The translations under genes were made by a program, and so were the position numbers. Of a stretch of 64,000 bases of DNA, positions 20,070-30,174 are shown piece after piece. The DNA lies in NCBI GenBank assembly GCA_949987565.1, contig OX465120.1, positions 7,516,587 through 7,580,586 of the forward strand. Reading direction: 5' to 3'. Positions within the stretch are counted from its first letter, which is position 1. Every line of letters starts with the position of its first letter. The stretch is from Luidia sarsii. Its lineage: Eukaryota > Echinodermata > Asteroidea > Paxillosida > Luidiidae. The notes under the pieces are model-generated. The model made no database searches, was not told where the DNA came from, and saw only the letters and a list, made by a program, of their open reading frames with translations.

Positions 20070-20435
20070 CGCTCATAAAGCGAGTCCTAATTAGACACTA
20101 ATTAGTGAAAAGAATTTGCCCTCTTCAAAATTGGGCCTGCCCATGGGTTGGATGAGTTGGATTGTGGAAGAAAAATCCAACTTTTCTCAAAATTGTAGGG
20201 TACATTTTGTTTTTACGGAGCACTACTGTTAGCATGGTGCTAGCGAGTTGCCCATTTCCGACGATTTGGGGTCGAAAATGGCGGCCATCATTACAGTCCT
20301 AATTAGACACTAATTAGTAAAAAGAATTTGCCCTCTCCAAAATTGGGCCTGCCCATGGGTTCGATGAGTTGGACTGTGGGAGAAAATTCCAACTGTTCTC
20401 AAAACTGTAGGGTACATTTTGTTTTTACTGAGCAT
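20070..20435 (+). repeat. Direct duplication of about 150 bp at 215-bp spacing
   Basis: The stretch from AGTCCTAATTAGACACTAA (20082) to GGGTACATTTTGTTTTTAC recurs from 20297 with about 10 differences. It is non-coding. Confidence 0.8.
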
Positions 20436-20814
20436 TTGTTGTCACGTACTTAAATCTTTGGCAAATTTTGGGGCTTTTTTTAGAGTCGCATTTTGTCCCT
20501 CAATTTGCCTAGAAATACTCAGTCGAAGGGGCTGTAAATGATATATTTATTAGATTACATACTCTTGTTCATGATTGATGTATTAAAGTATGTTATGTGC
20601 TGGAATAATTTTATTTCGTTGCACGTCAGAAAAAGGGCCTCCTTTTGCCGCATGCGTTCTAGGTTTGTGTTGATGTGCGGCTGAATACGCAGCTGGGATT
20701 TTGGGCCGAATACGCGGCTACATTGAGCCAGGTCAGGTTGTATTAAATCATTATTTAAGCTAGAGTAAAATGTTCTAAAGGCTCTGAACACCTCGTCTTT
20801 TGGGAATTTTTGAT

Positions 20815-22215
20815 ACGCTGTGGCTATTTTTACGGCAGCCGTAACGCAACTTCCATTTTCTATAGTTACGGCACTGCAACTGCGCAAGCGCGAGGACATC
20901 TCAGATATTGTTGCATGGGGTATAAACCCATTGATCTCCATAATAAAGACTGGATAGGACACTGCGTCAAATGCGCGTCCGCGTGTGCGTTTTGTCAAGA
21001 GGGTAAGAAACGAACGTGTCGTTTTGCTGCGCGTACACATTTGAATGGACATCTCAAAGAAGTGGACGCATTTTTCCTTTCAAATAGTCATCTTTTGAAG
21101 AAAAGTGAACATACACGAATAAAATGGGAAATTTCGAAAAGTACTATAGTCAAAGTGTGCGCAGCAGTGAATTGCCCGGAGAGGGACGGGAAAGTGAGCC
21201 GTAAGAAAGGACTAACTTTTCACAAGTAAGTTGTTGGTTAGCCCAGATGGACTCCTTTAGGGCTTTAGTACTACATAATGCTTATATTGATGACTGAGAT
21301 TTTCAATTTATGGCATAATTATGACCTCTGTTGTTCCAGCAGTGTTAAAAAAAATCATTAACATTATAGGCCCAAAAATCATCTTCAAAGAAGGATTTTT
21401 TTCCGGGAGAAGGCCAAACCTATCCCCCTTCCCGCATAGCCACCGGCCTACCATTTACTTAGGCTACGGTTCTTATCACCATTTACCAACTTCGGATGAA
21501 GAATAATGACTGAAAAACTTTATTAACTTAAGTAATCATTGACAACTACTGTTAATTGGGTCACACAAAAATATAAATTCTCCTCAATTACGTTAGATAA
21601 TGATGCATTCGTAAGTTTGTTGAGTGCGACCATTCGACATTCGACCAAGCTATGACAAGATGATTGGCTTTGTTGATCTGGGTGAAATCATTGTGATAAT
21701 GGTTGTTGGTAATTTGGTAGGTGGGGCCTTGGATATCACTGGTGACTATAGCATTATAACCATGTGCAAAACTTTTACAAGAAATAAATCTGCATTGTTT
21801 TTTGTCAATTTGCAATAAATTGTGCAAGCGTTGAATGAATGAAAAAATGTTCCTCCGGCAGTATTTTGGGTTTTTTTTATTCCTGAAGTTGCTCAGAAAA
21901 GTTAAAATAAACACCAGCAAACCAATGTGTAGCCGTGACCGATTCAAATGCGGATTCGATGAGCTAATTGAGAATTACCTATTATGCAGATGCAGAGACA
22001 GTTATAGGCTAAACAAAATAATAGGGCTATTCAAGAAAAAATATATATATTTCTTTTAAGCCTTCGAGTGCGTCATGCTCGTTTCTATAGGCACGCTTCC
22101 AAAGTAGTCAGTGTACACGTTCGATCTCGCATGTCCTCGCGCTTGCGCAGTTGCAGTGCCGTAACTATAGAAAATGGAAGTTGCGTTACGGCTGCCGTAA
22201 CAATAGCCACAGCGT
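20815..22215. mobile_element. P-element-like DNA transposon with 85-bp terminal inverted repeats
   Basis: The ends read ACGCTGTGGC ... GCCACAGCGT, and about 85 bp of each end (20815-20899 and 22129-22215) are inverted copies with only a few differences. Flanking 8-mers TTTTTGAT (20807-20814) and TTTTCGAT (22216-22223) match at 7 of 8, fitting an 8-bp target duplication. Inside is a THAP-type exon (next entry). THAP plus 8-bp duplications fits the P superfamily; hAT also makes 8-bp duplications but lacks THAP. At 1.4 kb it is too short for a full transposase, so it is non-autonomous. Confidence 0.6.
21139..21225 (+). pseudogene. THAP-domain first exon remnant
   Basis: The plus frame reads VKVCAAVNCPER and, 9 residues on, GLTFHK, the opening of a THAP zinc-coordinating DNA-binding domain (C-x4-C and the conserved Phe-His). 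Directly after it is CACAA|GTAAGT, a perfect 5' splice site, as expected since THAP domains are often split there. No in-frame ATG just upstream and no downstream exon with the rest of THAP were found, so this is probably a leftover of a P-type transposase gene. Confidence 0.55.
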
Positions 22216-22254
22216 TTTTCGATAACCACGACGAGCACTAGCTAGCTAAGCTTT

Positions 22255-22420
22255 AGTCCGAGCATGGAGGAATAAGAAGTAACTTGGACCCAACAAGTCA
22301 CCTTTTTTTATCTAATTTTGAAATTTTGAGGTTTGGCCTTTCGGGTGACTGTCACCCGAACCTCAAAATTTCAAAATTAGATAAAAAAGGGTGACTTGTT
22401 TGGTCAAGTTACCCGGACTA
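22255..22420. mobile_element. MITE of the TAGTCCGAG family, self-paired copy
   Basis: The two halves, joined at TTTCGGGTGACTGTCACCCGAA, are near-perfect inverted copies. Ends are TAGTCC and GGACTA. No open frame. Confidence 0.7.
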
Positions 22421-22648
22421 AGACTTAGTAAGAGCTAGCTAAGTCTACACTACACGCTGTACACTGACACTAGTAAGACAGTGACACGTGAGTATTCAAA
22501 TATTTAAATACAAAAATAGACCTATGCCGCTTGCGAATATCCAAACTTTAAACTGAATGGATGTAAAGCAGAGTTAACATTTAAACAACATTTATTGATT
22601 TAAACATTTAAACTAAGGGATAACACAACATTAATATTGGTCGAGGTC

Positions 22649-22719
22649 TAGTCCGAGTAACTCAAAATTTCAAAATTCGATTAAAAAGGGTGACTTGTCG
22701 GGTCCAAGTTACTCGGACT
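22649..22719. mobile_element. MITE of the TAGTCCGAG family, short copy
   Basis: It begins TAGTCCGAGTAACT, shares the CAAAATTTCAAAATTCGAT core, and ends GGTCCAAGTTACTCGGACT. A further end fragment (TTAGTCCGAGTAACTTGGAC) is at about 22760-22780. Confidence 0.65.
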
Positions 22720-22867
22720 CGTCGAGGTCGAAGAATGGCATATTATTATTATTTATTAATTAGTCCGAGTAACTTGGACCCTTACAATCGTCCTGCGTAA
22801 AACGCTGTGGCTATTGTCTACCCCCAGAACTGTGGGGTTCTAGTAGTACTACTACTACTACTACTAT

Positions 22868-23756
22868 AGTTGCGGTAACCGTGACCCTCATCCTCCCGAA
22901 GGTCGGAGACCTGAGGGTTACGGGAACGTATGTACAAAATTATAGCGAGGTTTTTGTTTTTACCATTTTGGAAACACCACTGTCCCGATCGCCCCCTTTT
23001 TCCACCCTTTTGAAAATCGCCACACACAATCTAAGGACATGCACTTGATCCCAAATGTATACTGAATGTGATCAGATAACTCAAAACATCGTGGGTAAAA
23101 TACTTTTCCGAAAAACGAGCAGAAACTCACCAAAATACTGTCTGTAAATGTCCCGTCAACGTCTCCGCCAGGTTCGGAATCCGAACCTGGCGCCTCGACC
23201 AATCAGCGCTTAGTCTCGTGACGTATATCCCGCACGACGGCTATTTGCTGTTTCGCAATAACAGTCCACACTCGTGGTGCGCGCGCAGGTCATCGTCCTG
23301 TGAAGAGCCGACTGGTACTGTATACAACCATGGATATGCGCGCGCACCACGAGTGTGGACTGTTATTGCGAAACAGCAAATAACCGTCGTGCGTGATATA
23401 CGTCACGAGACTAAGCGCTGATTGGTCGAGGCGCCAGGTTCGGATTCCGAACCTGGCGGAGACGTTGACGGGACATTTACAGACAGTATTTTGGTGAGTT
23501 TCTGCCCGTTTTTCGGAAAAGTATTTTACCCACGATGTTTTGAGTTATCTGATCACATTCAGTATACATTTGGGATCAAGTGCATGTCCTTAGATTGTGT
23601 GTGGCGATTTTCAAAAGGGTTGAAAAAGGGGGCGATCGGGACAGTGGTGTTTCCAAAATGGTAAAAACAAAAACCTCGCTATAATTTTGTACATACGTTC
23701 CCGTAACCCTCAGGTCTCCGACCTTCGGGAGGATGAGGGTTACGGTTACCGCAACT
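22868..23756. repeat. Long palindrome: 419-bp arms, 51-bp loop
   Basis: Arms 22868-23286 and 23338-23756 are inverted copies that keep a constant coordinate sum (46,624) from end to end, so there are no net indels. I saw only a handful of substitutions. Both ends abut TAC/CTAG simple repeats. An inner 27-bp palindrome (CGCCAGGTTCGGAATCCG...) lies in each arm near 23165 and 23440. It fits a fold-back element or a recent inverted duplication. The matching 80-codon frame in both arms is a by-product of symmetry and matches nothing I know. Confidence 0.9.
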
Positions 23757-24028
23757 ACTACTACTAGTACTAGTACTAGTCCCACTTACTGGGCCGCTAG
23801 TACTACTAGTACTAGTACTACTAACGAGTTTTTAGATTATCTACAAAAGCCTTCAGGCGAAAATACCAGCACCCAAATCCCCAAATGCATCTGATATTGG
23901 CTGCAAATTTTGCTTAAAAATGAATAATAATTATTTTATATTATTTATTATTGCAACAATTGACCGGCTTTATTCGTACGAGTTGGCCTGCGTACGACTT
24001 TGCGTGTGTACGAGTTGACCAGCCTCTT

Positions 24029-24235
24029 GCGTACGAGTTGGCACGCGTACGAGTTGGCACGCGTACGAGTTGGCACGCGTACGAGTTGGCACGCGTACGA
24101 GTTGGCACGCGTACGAGTTGGCACGCGTACGAGTTGGCACGCGTACGAGTTGGCACGCGTACGAGTTGGCACGCGTACGAGTTGGCACGCGTACGAGTTG
24201 GCACGCGTACGAGTTGGCACGCGTACGAGTTGACC
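24029..24235. repeat. 16-bp satellite, about 13 copies
   Basis: GCGTACGAGTTGGCAC repeats with no visible change from 24029 to 24220, then a variant unit; decayed units precede it from about 23975. The 16-bp period keeps several frames open on both strands, giving trivial 16-residue repeats. Confidence 0.95.
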
Positions 24236-24265
24236 TGTATCCGTACTGGTAGTAGTAGTACATGT

Positions 24266-25110
24266 AGTATCCTCCAGTTACCAATTTTCGACGCTATAAG
24301 GACTTTTCTTCAAGTTCATCTTTTCTTTTGTTCATCTTTTTTTTTTTGTTTTTTTCGACACTGCTTCTAACACTTTCCTCAAATCATTCATAATTTATTA
24401 ATTTATGCTTAAAACTTATTGTTCTGGTAGTCCGAGTAATTTGGACCCGACAAATCACCCTTTTTTTATCGAATTTTGAAATTTTGAGTTTCGGGTGACT
24501 GTAAATTGGTCTGGTTGATGTCTTCTTCTGTGACGTTTAAAAAAACTCCACAATCCTCTTTCTCACTGCTTCTTCAGTTATTACCTTTCCCAATGTCACT
24601 CAAGAGACACATTTCCTCCTTCTTGGTACTTTCTCTAGCTGCCCTTTCATTTTTTTCATTTTTTATTAAAGCATATTACTGTATACTATAGTATTAGGCC
24701 ATAATAAAAAAAAATATAAAAAAAATTCTCCATAGCCTCTATAGTTTTTACCCAGAACGGGCTACCTCAAGTTGCATGATATATATTTTTTCTACGTATG
24801 TTGGGGTTTGTTATGGTACACTCAGATTTTTTTTAGGACCAACAATAAAGAAAACTGGAGCTTCGAAGCAACTGCCAATTTTGTACCTAGGAAAATAGAC
24901 CCCAAAAGAGCAACTTTTTGAATCACACGAGTTTGGCCTACCGGAAGAGCCTTAACTTTCCACAATTTCGGTGACGGACAAGAGCAGGAAACCAACTGGA
25001 AGATACGAAGTCTGTGATCGTTATACGGAGTTGTTTTCATCGTGCGATGTGAGTTAGAATGCCAAGCATCGAAAACGTGTACCGTTGAAAACTGGGGTTC
25101 CCACGATACT
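24266..25110 (-). mobile_element. Dispersed repeat family X, copy A
   Basis: About 800 bp is the inverted counterpart of 39083-40016. Shared landmarks in order are CCTCCAGTTAC, GACACTGCTTCTAACACTTTC, GAAGACATC-type segments, CCAACAATAAAGAAAACTGG and CATCGCACGATG-type ends. Copy A carries an extra MITE at 24428-24500 that copy B lacks. Both ends contain TTTTCGAC in opposite orientation, hinting at weak terminal repeats. Coding capacity not recognised. Confidence 0.7.
24428..24500. mobile_element. MITE of the TAGTCCGAG family inserted in copy A
   Basis: TAGTCCGAGTAATTTGGACC through to TTTCGGGTGACTGTAAA interrupts a stretch that is continuous in the other copy (near 39600). It looks like a half element, as the right end is missing. 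Confidence 0.65.
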
Positions 25111-25133
25111 ACTAGTACTTGTAGTAGTACTAG

Positions 25134-25234
25134 TAGCCGAGTAACTTGGACCCGACAAGTCATCCTTTTTTTAATTGAAAATTGAAATTTTTATAAAAAA
25201 AGGGTGACTTGTCGGGTCCAAGTTACTCGGACTA
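25134..25234. mobile_element. MITE of the TAGTCCGAG family, palindromic copy
   Basis: TAGCCGAGTAACTTGGACCC ... and its inverse GGGTCCAAGTTACTCGGACTA enclose a short AT core of about 25 bp. Arms of about 38 bp are near-perfect. Confidence 0.75.
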
Positions 25235-25239
25235 CGTTC

Positions 25240-25390
25240 CTACAAGTACCAGGACCTTTTTCTGCCTTTGAGAAAGGTCCTGCTACTGCTTGGATTGAAA
25301 CGTCAGGCCCACTAAATTTTGAGATTTGGATTTTGTTAATTTTAGTCAGTAAGCAGTTTGCAGCATTTTTGTATATCACATAAAGAAATA
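25240..25390 (+). mobile_element. PLE 3'-end fragment
   Basis: CTTTGAGAAAGGTCCTGCTA ... GAAACGTCAGGCCC ... TTAGTCAGTAAGCAGTTTGC matches the 3' end of the PLE at 62165-62260 (there on the minus strand). No coding part is attached. Confidence 0.65.
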
Positions 25391-25400
25391 TTGTATTCAT

Positions 25401-26200
25401 GACGTCACTGCACAACGATCCGCATCCATACTACACCGAATGCGCACCACTGACAACAACAGTATGGCAGTTATTCTTGGCTGAGACGTGCACCGACTCT
25501 TCACAGTGTCGCACCACTACTTAACTTATACCGTATACATTGACATTGTAGCCAGTTATTCCAGTTAGTGTCGCACCACAACTATACCGTATACATTAGC
25601 CAGTAATTCTCAGCTGAGATGTTATAGTTGTGGTGCGACACCGAAGAGTCAGTGCACGTCTCAGCCGAGAATAACTGGCTACGACGTTTAGGCCTACGGT
25701 ATAAGTTAAGTTGTGGTGTGACACTGTGAACAATGGTGAAGAATCGGTGCACGTCTCAGCCGAGAATAACTCGCTATGATTTATATGGTATTTACTAAGT
25801 TAAGTTGTGGTCTGACACTGTGAAGAGTCGGTGCACGTCTAAGCCGAGAATAACTGGCTACGACGTTTAGGCCTACAGTATAAGTTAAGTTATGGTGTGA
25901 CACTGAACAATGGTGAAGAATCGGTGCACGTCTCAGCTGAGAATAACTGGCTATGATGTATGGTATTTACTAAGTTAAAAGTTGTGGTCTGACACTGTGA
26001 AGAGTCGGCGCACGTCTCAGCCGAGAATAACTGGCTACAATGTATATGGTACATGTATAAGTTAAGTTGTGGTGCCACAGTCGGTGCACGTCTCAGCCGA
26101 GTACTGCACACTGCTAATGTGGTATCTGGGCCTATACTGTGGTCAGTGATGCGGATTCAGAATAGTACGGACGCAGATCATTGTGCAGTGACGTCATACT
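25401..26200. mobile_element. Inverted-repeat element containing a 90-bp tandem array
   Basis: Ends pair over about 55 bp: ATGACGTCACTGCACAACGA on the left (25399) and, on the other strand, TATGACGTCACTGCACAATG on the right (near 26195). Between them a unit of about 80-95 bp, each starting GCACGTCTCAGCCGAGAATA, repeats at about 25650, 25752, 25835, 25925, 26010 and 26087. Two subtypes alternate. A partly inverted unit lies at 25470-25620. No transposase. Confidence 0.7.
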
Positions 26201-27075
26201 TGATGTATTATTCATACTAGGCAGAGGATAGCACCGCCACCAACATACGTAATACCATAATTCTCGTCGATCAACTGAGGGGAAATGGACTAGGACTTGT
26301 ATGCAGTGTATTTTTCAGTGTTTTCCGGTAGTTCGCCCGCAGTTTTCCGGTGTTTTCCAATGTTTTCCGGTACCATCGGATCCAACATATGCATGAATCA
26401 AAATTTGATGAAATAGCACAGCTGTGAAAATTTCAGGTCCATCCGCCAACTAGAGAAAATAGTGAAAACCGTTTCATTTGTTTTGCAAAATTTCAGCCTT
26501 CAAGTTCAATGTACATGTATTGTTCCGAAAAAATAGTTTAGATCTACGGGTGAGAACAATTTCTTTACTCTTTTGTCCAACAGTACAGCATTTTAAGCAG
26601 AAATATTTCAGTGCGAGGTTTCTACTATAACCACCTTCAAACTGTATCTAGTTTCATGTAAATATCTTACCAATGTTGTGTAGGGGCTTTAAATGGAGTT
26701 AATGTATGTGTAGAAAAGCTTGACGTCAGTATGTGTGCATGGAACTTGGAAGGGACTATCTTGGTTGCCCCCAAGTTTCGCCACTTGCTGTAACCGTAGC
26801 AATATACCTGTGAACAGGGCCCAGATCGTGGGTCCCCTCAGTCTCAGTGATGTACTACAGACTGTACAGTAGTTCATACGGGAGTTGATACTGCCTAGCT
26901 ACACTATACAGTAACTGTACCTTTAACTTTTTCAACATTTCTGATCCTCATACAGAGGCTACAGTGAATGTATACTGTGTGTGTACTTACACCATTTGTT
27001 CAAACCAAACTGACACGTTCCATTCACTTTAGGCTGGGAAAAGGACAGTAAATCCACGGCATAATATATGATAAT
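26201..27075. other. Region without recognisable gene
   Basis: Unique-looking AT-rich sequence with GTTTTCCGGT-type short repeats near 26320-26365. I see no gene or element. Confidence 0.4.
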
Positions 27076-28508
27076 TCAACAGAAATGAAGGGGTTGTTCA
27101 TCGCGGTGATGTTGTAGTGGTAAAAGAAGCTTCACCCCTCCGGCAAGGAACTGCCCAGGATGTACGGTTTGCCCAAGATCCACAATCCGGGTACACCACT
27201 GAGGCCCATCGTCTCCTGCGTAAGCTCATGCAGCTTACGACCTGTCCAAGCATTTGGCAGGGATAGGCCTAAGGTCTCCATTGACTGCGAACACGGTGCC
27301 CAACTCCACGGCCTTCGCGGAATTCCTCCGCGGACAACACATCAGCAGCCACGAGGCATTGACCTCCTTACGTCGTGGTTTACCAACGTCCCCATTGAAG
27401 GCGCATGCAGGGTATCCCTGCAATGCCTGGAAGGAGACTGTAACCTGTCGAACCGGAATTCCCTCTCCCCCCCCAAGATCACCATGAGACTGGAGTTCGA
27501 TTACGGTCTACCTATTTTCTCCACGAAGGGACCTTCTACGAACTGATGGACGGAGCAGTTACCGGTATATGCAGTCCAGTGTCCGCAGTCATCACCAATC
27601 TGTACATGGAGGTATTTGAGGAGGGGAGGCCCTATAGAATTGCCCTCCCGACTGCTCCCCCACCTTTTGTCATTGCACCTCGGACCGACAAGCTGCTCTC
27701 CCACCTGAACAGCCTCCAGCCCACCATACGTTTCACCGTTAAGATTTCCTGCACACTTCCTGGTCCACAGGGAGCCCGACAGCAGCCTGACCACAACCGT
27801 GTACCACAAACCGACACACACTGACCAGTTCCTGGCTTACGACTCCCACCACCCTGAGTCTGTGAAGTGTGGAGTGGCTAAGTGCCTCTTTGACCGTGCA
27901 TCGCATCTAGTGACCAAACTGTGCTGTACTGCCTCAGAGAAATGTACACGCTGCCCTGACAGCAAACAGGTACCCACCCCCTTCATCCAGCATTCTTCAA
28001 GACCCAAGGTGGACACCAATACGGAGCGGGTTGAGTACAAGTCCTTCACTGTACTCCCCTTCATGGACGGCGTCTTCAGACAGCTGAGGAAAATCCTCGA
28101 AGGACACGGCATCCGTACCATGTTTCGTTCTTCCTAACTAGTTCTTCCACTACCCCGAGGAACCAGCTTGTCCGCCCAAAGGACCCTGTCCCCCCGGGAA
28201 GACACGGTGGTGTCATCTACGAGATTCCGTTTGGTGAGTGCGACCAGGTCTACATCGGGGAAACTGGCAGGCCCATCGGTGAGAGGATCAAGGAGCATCA
28301 ATGCGACATGAGACTCTTCCATGTGGACGGATTGGCGGTAGCTGAGCATGCTTGGGGAGCTGGTCAACGGCCTAATTGGGACGATGTGCGGTGTGAACGA
28401 TGTGAACGGTGTGCGGTGTGAACGACCGTGAACAACACTGGTACACCAGGCATGTCAAGGAGGCCATCCACATCCGCCTCCGCCATAACAACCTCAACCA
28501 GGGCAGCG
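27076..28508 (+). pseudogene. PLE copy 2, RT to GIY-YIG, degenerate, 5' part
   Basis: From 27147 the plus frames give LPRMYGLPKIHNPGTPLRPI, the RT opening box of Penelope-like elements. Pieces of the RT (TNVPIEGA near 27385) follow, then a long open stretch (27799-28137) matching copy 1: VYHKPTHTDQFLAYDSHHP to FMDGVFRQLRKILEGHGIRT. The GIY-YIG part (near 28210-28260) is out of frame. A deletion removed the YADD-type palm between about 27490 and 27740. At 28508 the copy is broken by a transposon and resumes at 29928. An inverted piece of the PLE 3' end lies just upstream at 27076-27120. Confidence 0.75.
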
Positions 28509-28514
28509 GTATTT

Positions 28515-29921
28515 CAGGGCAGGAACTCCAGGTTAAAAAGGGCACGGCAATTTTTGCCTTGAAATTTCGGCAAATTAAGGGCATCACGGCAATTTCTGCA
28601 ATGTTTGAAGGGCATCAAGGCAATCGCAAAAAAAATCCGGGGCATCAAGGCAATTTAACTACTTTTTATTAGTACCGATGCAAACACGACGTAAGCACCT
28701 TAAACAAACTTTGAAAATAGGCGCTGAAGGCACCGAATCCTTGTTTTAGGTCTCCTACTAATATATCATCGTTTCTGTGGGACCACAATGCCTAAAAAAA
28801 ATATTTTCCAACATAAAAATGACGTCTAAAATAAGTTTCAGTCAGCCACCAACACGCATTCTCACGGAACATGAACTGTACCATTCAGGTGTGGCCGGGG
28901 TGCTACTGCTATAGTAAGCGGGACGACAAAAATATCTGACAATAGATCCTCACAAAACAATCGAAATAAAAAGGATTCTAAATAGCCTACATGTTTGTAA
29001 AGATGGATTTTTAAGCAGCTAGGTCCAACCTAAACTAGCATATTATCGGAGCTTATTATTGTATAAAGTCGCACCCCTCTCATTCCTAATAGAATAGTCC
29101 ATGCTGTCAACGTATCGTGATGTGGGTTCGGTGTTCCAAAACCTCATCAGTTCTCGTCCAAAAAATTGAGAATGACTACGTTCGTAGGCCTACCTGAAAA
29201 AAGGAATAAAGTTTGCGACATTTTTGTGCTGCATCGTGAGGTAGTAGCTCGTTTAGCTGTTTAGCTTTCTCCTTTCGGGGCATGGTTACGACTTTGAAAA
29301 GGCACCCGCGAACACGCAAACCTTTGACAGCTCTACGATTCTACTTTCGCACGCAACCCGACCACGTGCTGCATACTGCGCAATCTATCTATCGTGCAAC
29401 GCAAATCGCTCCCAACTACCGTTGGTTCCCGTTGTTTGGTACAGCCAGCGATGTCCAAGATTCACTGGTACCCGCAGACTAAAAGTTCGTTGATATGAAA
29501 CTGTCCCGATCGAACGCACTGCACATGTATGTACATGTACATGTACGTACATTGATCGTGTACAGTATGTGTACGTGTACATGTACATGTACACCCATAC
29601 ACAGTCCGTACAGTTGTGCACAGAATGCGCAATGTTGAGCGGACAGTGCGCACGGTACAGTGAAGCTTCCGTGTGTGCTGCACACACACACACTGCACAG
29701 CAGTCGGAATATATTTCATGCGCGCTGTGCTTACGGCCGTTCGGCGGCCGGCACGGTCCGATCTGCCCAACTATCCATCGGCAAAAAGGGCACGACGGCA
29801 ATGTGCTAAAAGGGCACGGCAATTTGTTGCCGTGAAAATCCTCAAAATTTAAGGGCACCGCGGCAATTGGTGAGGGCACGACGGCAATTGCCGTCGTTGC
29901 CGTCGTGAATTTCCTGCCCTG
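28515..29921. mobile_element. Non-autonomous DNA transposon with 11-bp terminal repeats
   Basis: It starts CAGGGCAGGAA and ends TTCCTGCCCTG, flanked on both sides by GTATTT (28509-28514 and 29922-29927), a 6-bp target duplication. Sub-terminal zones are packed with GGGCA(C)GGCAATT-type repeats in both orientations (28540-28665 and 29780-29900), likely transposase-binding sites. It splits PLE copy 2 exactly. The CAGGG end suggests a hAT-like group, but the 6-bp duplication is not the usual 8, so the class is open. No transposase frame. Confidence 0.85.
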
Positions 29922-30060
29922 GTATTTACATCCCCGGTTTCTGGCTCCCCACCATCCGACACCATGACTGCCGCCCCACCACGGGCAGGGCTGCTGTAGG
30001 ACGCCAGAGCCGCGTGCCAAACCGCATGGTAACAATTACCTACAACGACTTAATTGAATC
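29922..30060 (+). pseudogene. PLE copy 2, C-terminal remainder
   Basis: After the duplicated GTATTT, the sequence resumes with the IPGFWLPTIR-like end of the PLE protein (compare 14575 in copy 1) and continues to GCCAAACCGCATGGTAAC. Copy 2 then ends; the hammerhead-like tail seen in copy 1 is missing. Confidence 0.75.
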
Positions 30061-30174
30061 CTGCTCTGGTTTCTCAAACTCCTTCCAAGTCTGCCCGAAA
30101 AGAGATTTTTTTTAGGGGGGGGGGGGACACTGTATGAGCATGGCAAAACTGAAACTCTGGAACTGGAAAATTGT

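Noticed and set aside
20555..21052. 165-codon minus-strand frame
   Set aside because: It crosses the end of the P-like transposon and its terminal repeat, so its two halves have different origins; no domain seen.
22960..23664. Matching 80-codon frames in both palindrome arms
   Set aside because: Identity follows from the inverted repeat; no start context, no known family.
24029..24235. CRISPR-like regular array
   Set aside because: Units abut with no spacers and the genome is eukaryotic; it is a simple satellite.
23941..24370. Several frames with 16-residue repeats on both strands
   Set aside because: Product of a 16-bp tandem repeat; no coding signal.
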